Assembly (NCBI GenBank): GCA_030637845.1
Contig: DAOWFT010000191.1
Location: forward strand, 1 to 7,291
Source: Thalassospiraceae bacterium
Lineage (GTDB): Bacteria; Pseudomonadota; Alphaproteobacteria; Rhodospirillales; Magnetovibrionaceae
Length of the DNA: 7,291 nt
Direction of reading: 5' to 3'
The number at the start of each line of letters is the position of its first letter. Position 1 is the first letter of the stretch. This document shows, in pieces, positions 6,506 through 7,291 of this stretch. Made by a program: the position numbers and the translations under genes. The notes below the pieces were generated by a model. The model ran no database searches and was not told the origin of the DNA. It saw only the letters and a program-made list of their open reading frames with translations.

Positions 6506-6973
6506 TTATTTTTTCTTAGGTCTGGTCTTGGCAATTTTGGAGTGACCATCTTCCATTGTCGTTGTGCGGTTGTTGCGGATTTTTCTTGCTTTATCCCGGG
6601 CGGCTTTTTTCTTGGCCTTCATTTTTCCGGAAAAGATTATGTACATTACCTGTGCGCCAATAACTGACAATAGCGGCATCATCATTACCGCAGCAATCCA
6701 GTAAACGACATGTGCGCCGCTTATGTGTCCGACCATGAAGGTGTGATAGTATCCGGCGGCAAAAATCAGAATTATTTCAGAAAGGATAAACATCCTGAAT
6801 GAAATTCTGGTGGTGAGTTTTGGCGGCTTGAGAAGTTTGGAGTTAATTACAAAAAGCGCCGATATCATTCCGCCAAGCAGGCTCAGCATGAACATGAAGG
6901 AGCAGATCGCTACGATCCATTCCTGCAATTCTCTGAAGCCAAAGGCGACCAAAATATCTATGAACGACTGCAT
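6506..6973 (-). CDS. hypothetical membrane protein with three predicted membrane segments and a basic C-terminal tail
   Basis: 155-residue protein that I do not recognise. Three hydrophobic segments are visible: about 18-44, 58-78 and 86-115. A short hydrophilic loop KLLKPPKLTTR (46-56) lies between the first two. The C-terminal 40 residues are strongly basic and polar, with a Lys/Arg-rich stretch at 117-136 and the ending RPKKK; by the positive-inside rule this tail should be cytoplasmic, where it could touch nucleic acid or acidic lipid head groups (inference only). His77, His83 and His88 fall in or near segments 2 and 3, and a TM2-TM3 histidine group might bind metal or haem, but this is not a recognised motif. 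ATG 6973 has only a weak upstream purine run. The reading frame, length and composition look genuine. Convergent with holC, whose stop abuts its own. Confidence 0.7.
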   Translation of the reverse strand: MQSFIDILVAFGFRELQEWIVAICSFMFMLSLLGGMISALFVINSKLLKPPKLTTRISFRMFILSEIILIFAAGYYHTFMVGHISGAHVVYWIAAVMMMPLLSVIGAQVMYIIFSGKMKAKKKAARDKARKIRNNRTTTMEDGHSKIAKTRPKKK

Positions 6974-7083
6974 TTATATCTACTTTCAAAATGGCCTTGC
7001 CACGGGTCCCGCCAAAAACTCTAATAACCATAAAATTAGTGGTAATACTCCAATATTCATGTGAACAAAAAGTTACCAAAAAG

Positions 7084-7119
7084 CCACATTTAGCAGTATT
7101 TCCAGCTAATTTTATGTGG
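7084..7119 (-). terminator. bulged hairpin, possibly a minus-strand terminator
   Basis: CCACATTTAGC (7084-7094) pairs with GCTAA (7105-7109) and ATGTGG (7114-7119), leaving a 4-nt TTTT bulge on the plus strand and a 10-nt loop. Read on the minus strand the stem is followed by C and five Ts (7082-7078). That would suit a gene entering from the right edge on the minus strand, whose end must lie beyond about 7208. The stem is AT-rich and bulged, so a terminator role is weak. Confidence 0.25.
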
Positions 7120-7241
7120 TGATATCAGTATTTTACCAGTGAAACCCGATGAAAGTAAGCCGTTATCCGTATATGGCATCAGGTATTGCCAAATCTGGCC
7201 GACAAGCCTATAACCCGCCGACCCCGCGATAAGTAAGTGGG

Positions 7242-7270
7242 TTACAACTTTTTAGAGAACTTATTTTAAT
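7242..7270 (+). promoter_or_regulatory. weak promoter-like pair pointing out of the right edge
   Basis: TTACAA (7242-7247), 17-bp spacer, TTTAAT (7265-7270, 5 of 6 to the -10 consensus). It could serve a plus-strand gene beyond the window. The region is AT-rich, so such a match is not rare by chance. Confidence 0.2.
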
Positions 7271-7291
7271 TGTAAAAGGCTTTGTCAGCAT

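Larger units (their letters stand above)
6974..7291. other. 318-bp AT-rich non-coding stretch to the right edge
   Basis: No supportable gene on either strand. It presumably contains the promoter of the membrane-protein gene that reads leftward from 6973, but I cannot pick a convincing -35/-10 pair. It holds a bulged hairpin at 7084-7119. It also holds an 11-nt inverted pair, CATAAAATTAG at 7029-7039 and CTAATTTTATG at 7106-7116, and a weak promoter-like pair near 7242-7270. The longest ATG frame on the plus strand (7149-7232, 27 codons) has no ribosome binding site. No tRNA or known RNA fold was recognised. Confidence 0.6.

Noticed and set aside
6485..6520. T-run after holC as a possible rho-independent terminator
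   Set aside because: The run of six Ts encodes the lysine tail of the convergent gene, and only a few bases of the purine-rich end of holC could pair with it.
7149..7232. Short plus-strand frame of 27 codons starting at ATG 7149
   Set aside because: No ribosome binding site, no similarity that I recognise, and a length expected by chance.

Overview
The window looks like chromosomal DNA from an alphaproteobacterium. The best support is the leucyl aminopeptidase gene pepA followed 5 bp later by holC (DNA polymerase III chi), an arrangement typical of Alphaproteobacteria. Base composition is close to balanced and coding density is high. I see no tRNA, rRNA, insertion sequence, CRISPR array or phage gene. 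The lineage below class is not resolved; a moderate-GC, possibly marine member is only a guess.

Left part (1-3406): a complete AMMECR1-Memo-radical SAM module, known in annotation as the 'AmmeMemoRadiSam' system. On the minus strand a likely operon runs Memo-family protein (system B) -> AMMECR1-family protein (system A) -> cysQ (3'(2'),5'-bisphosphate nucleotidase, cut by the left edge). The radical SAM enzyme is transcribed divergently on the plus strand. The 56-bp gap between the two divergent start codons holds a perfect 7-bp inverted repeat, GTTTGCG-N6-CGCAAAC, just downstream of a promoter-like TTGGCG-17-TATAAA. It is a good candidate for a control site of the module. The biochemical role of this three-protein system is, as far as I know, not established. 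It is conserved in bacteria and archaea, and Memo and AMMECR1 relatives occur in humans.

Middle (3428-4447): a polytopic membrane protein of the UPF0104/LPG-synthase-TM flippase-like family, 21 bp behind the radical SAM gene and probably co-transcribed with it.

Right part (4545-6973): pepA (M17 aminopeptidase with all metal and active-site residues) and holC form a plus-strand pair with its own probable promoter. A convergent minus-strand gene for an unrecognised 155-residue membrane protein with a very basic tail ends with no base between its stop and that of holC. The last 318 bases carry no gene that I can support, only a bulged hairpin and a weak promoter-like pair near the right edge.
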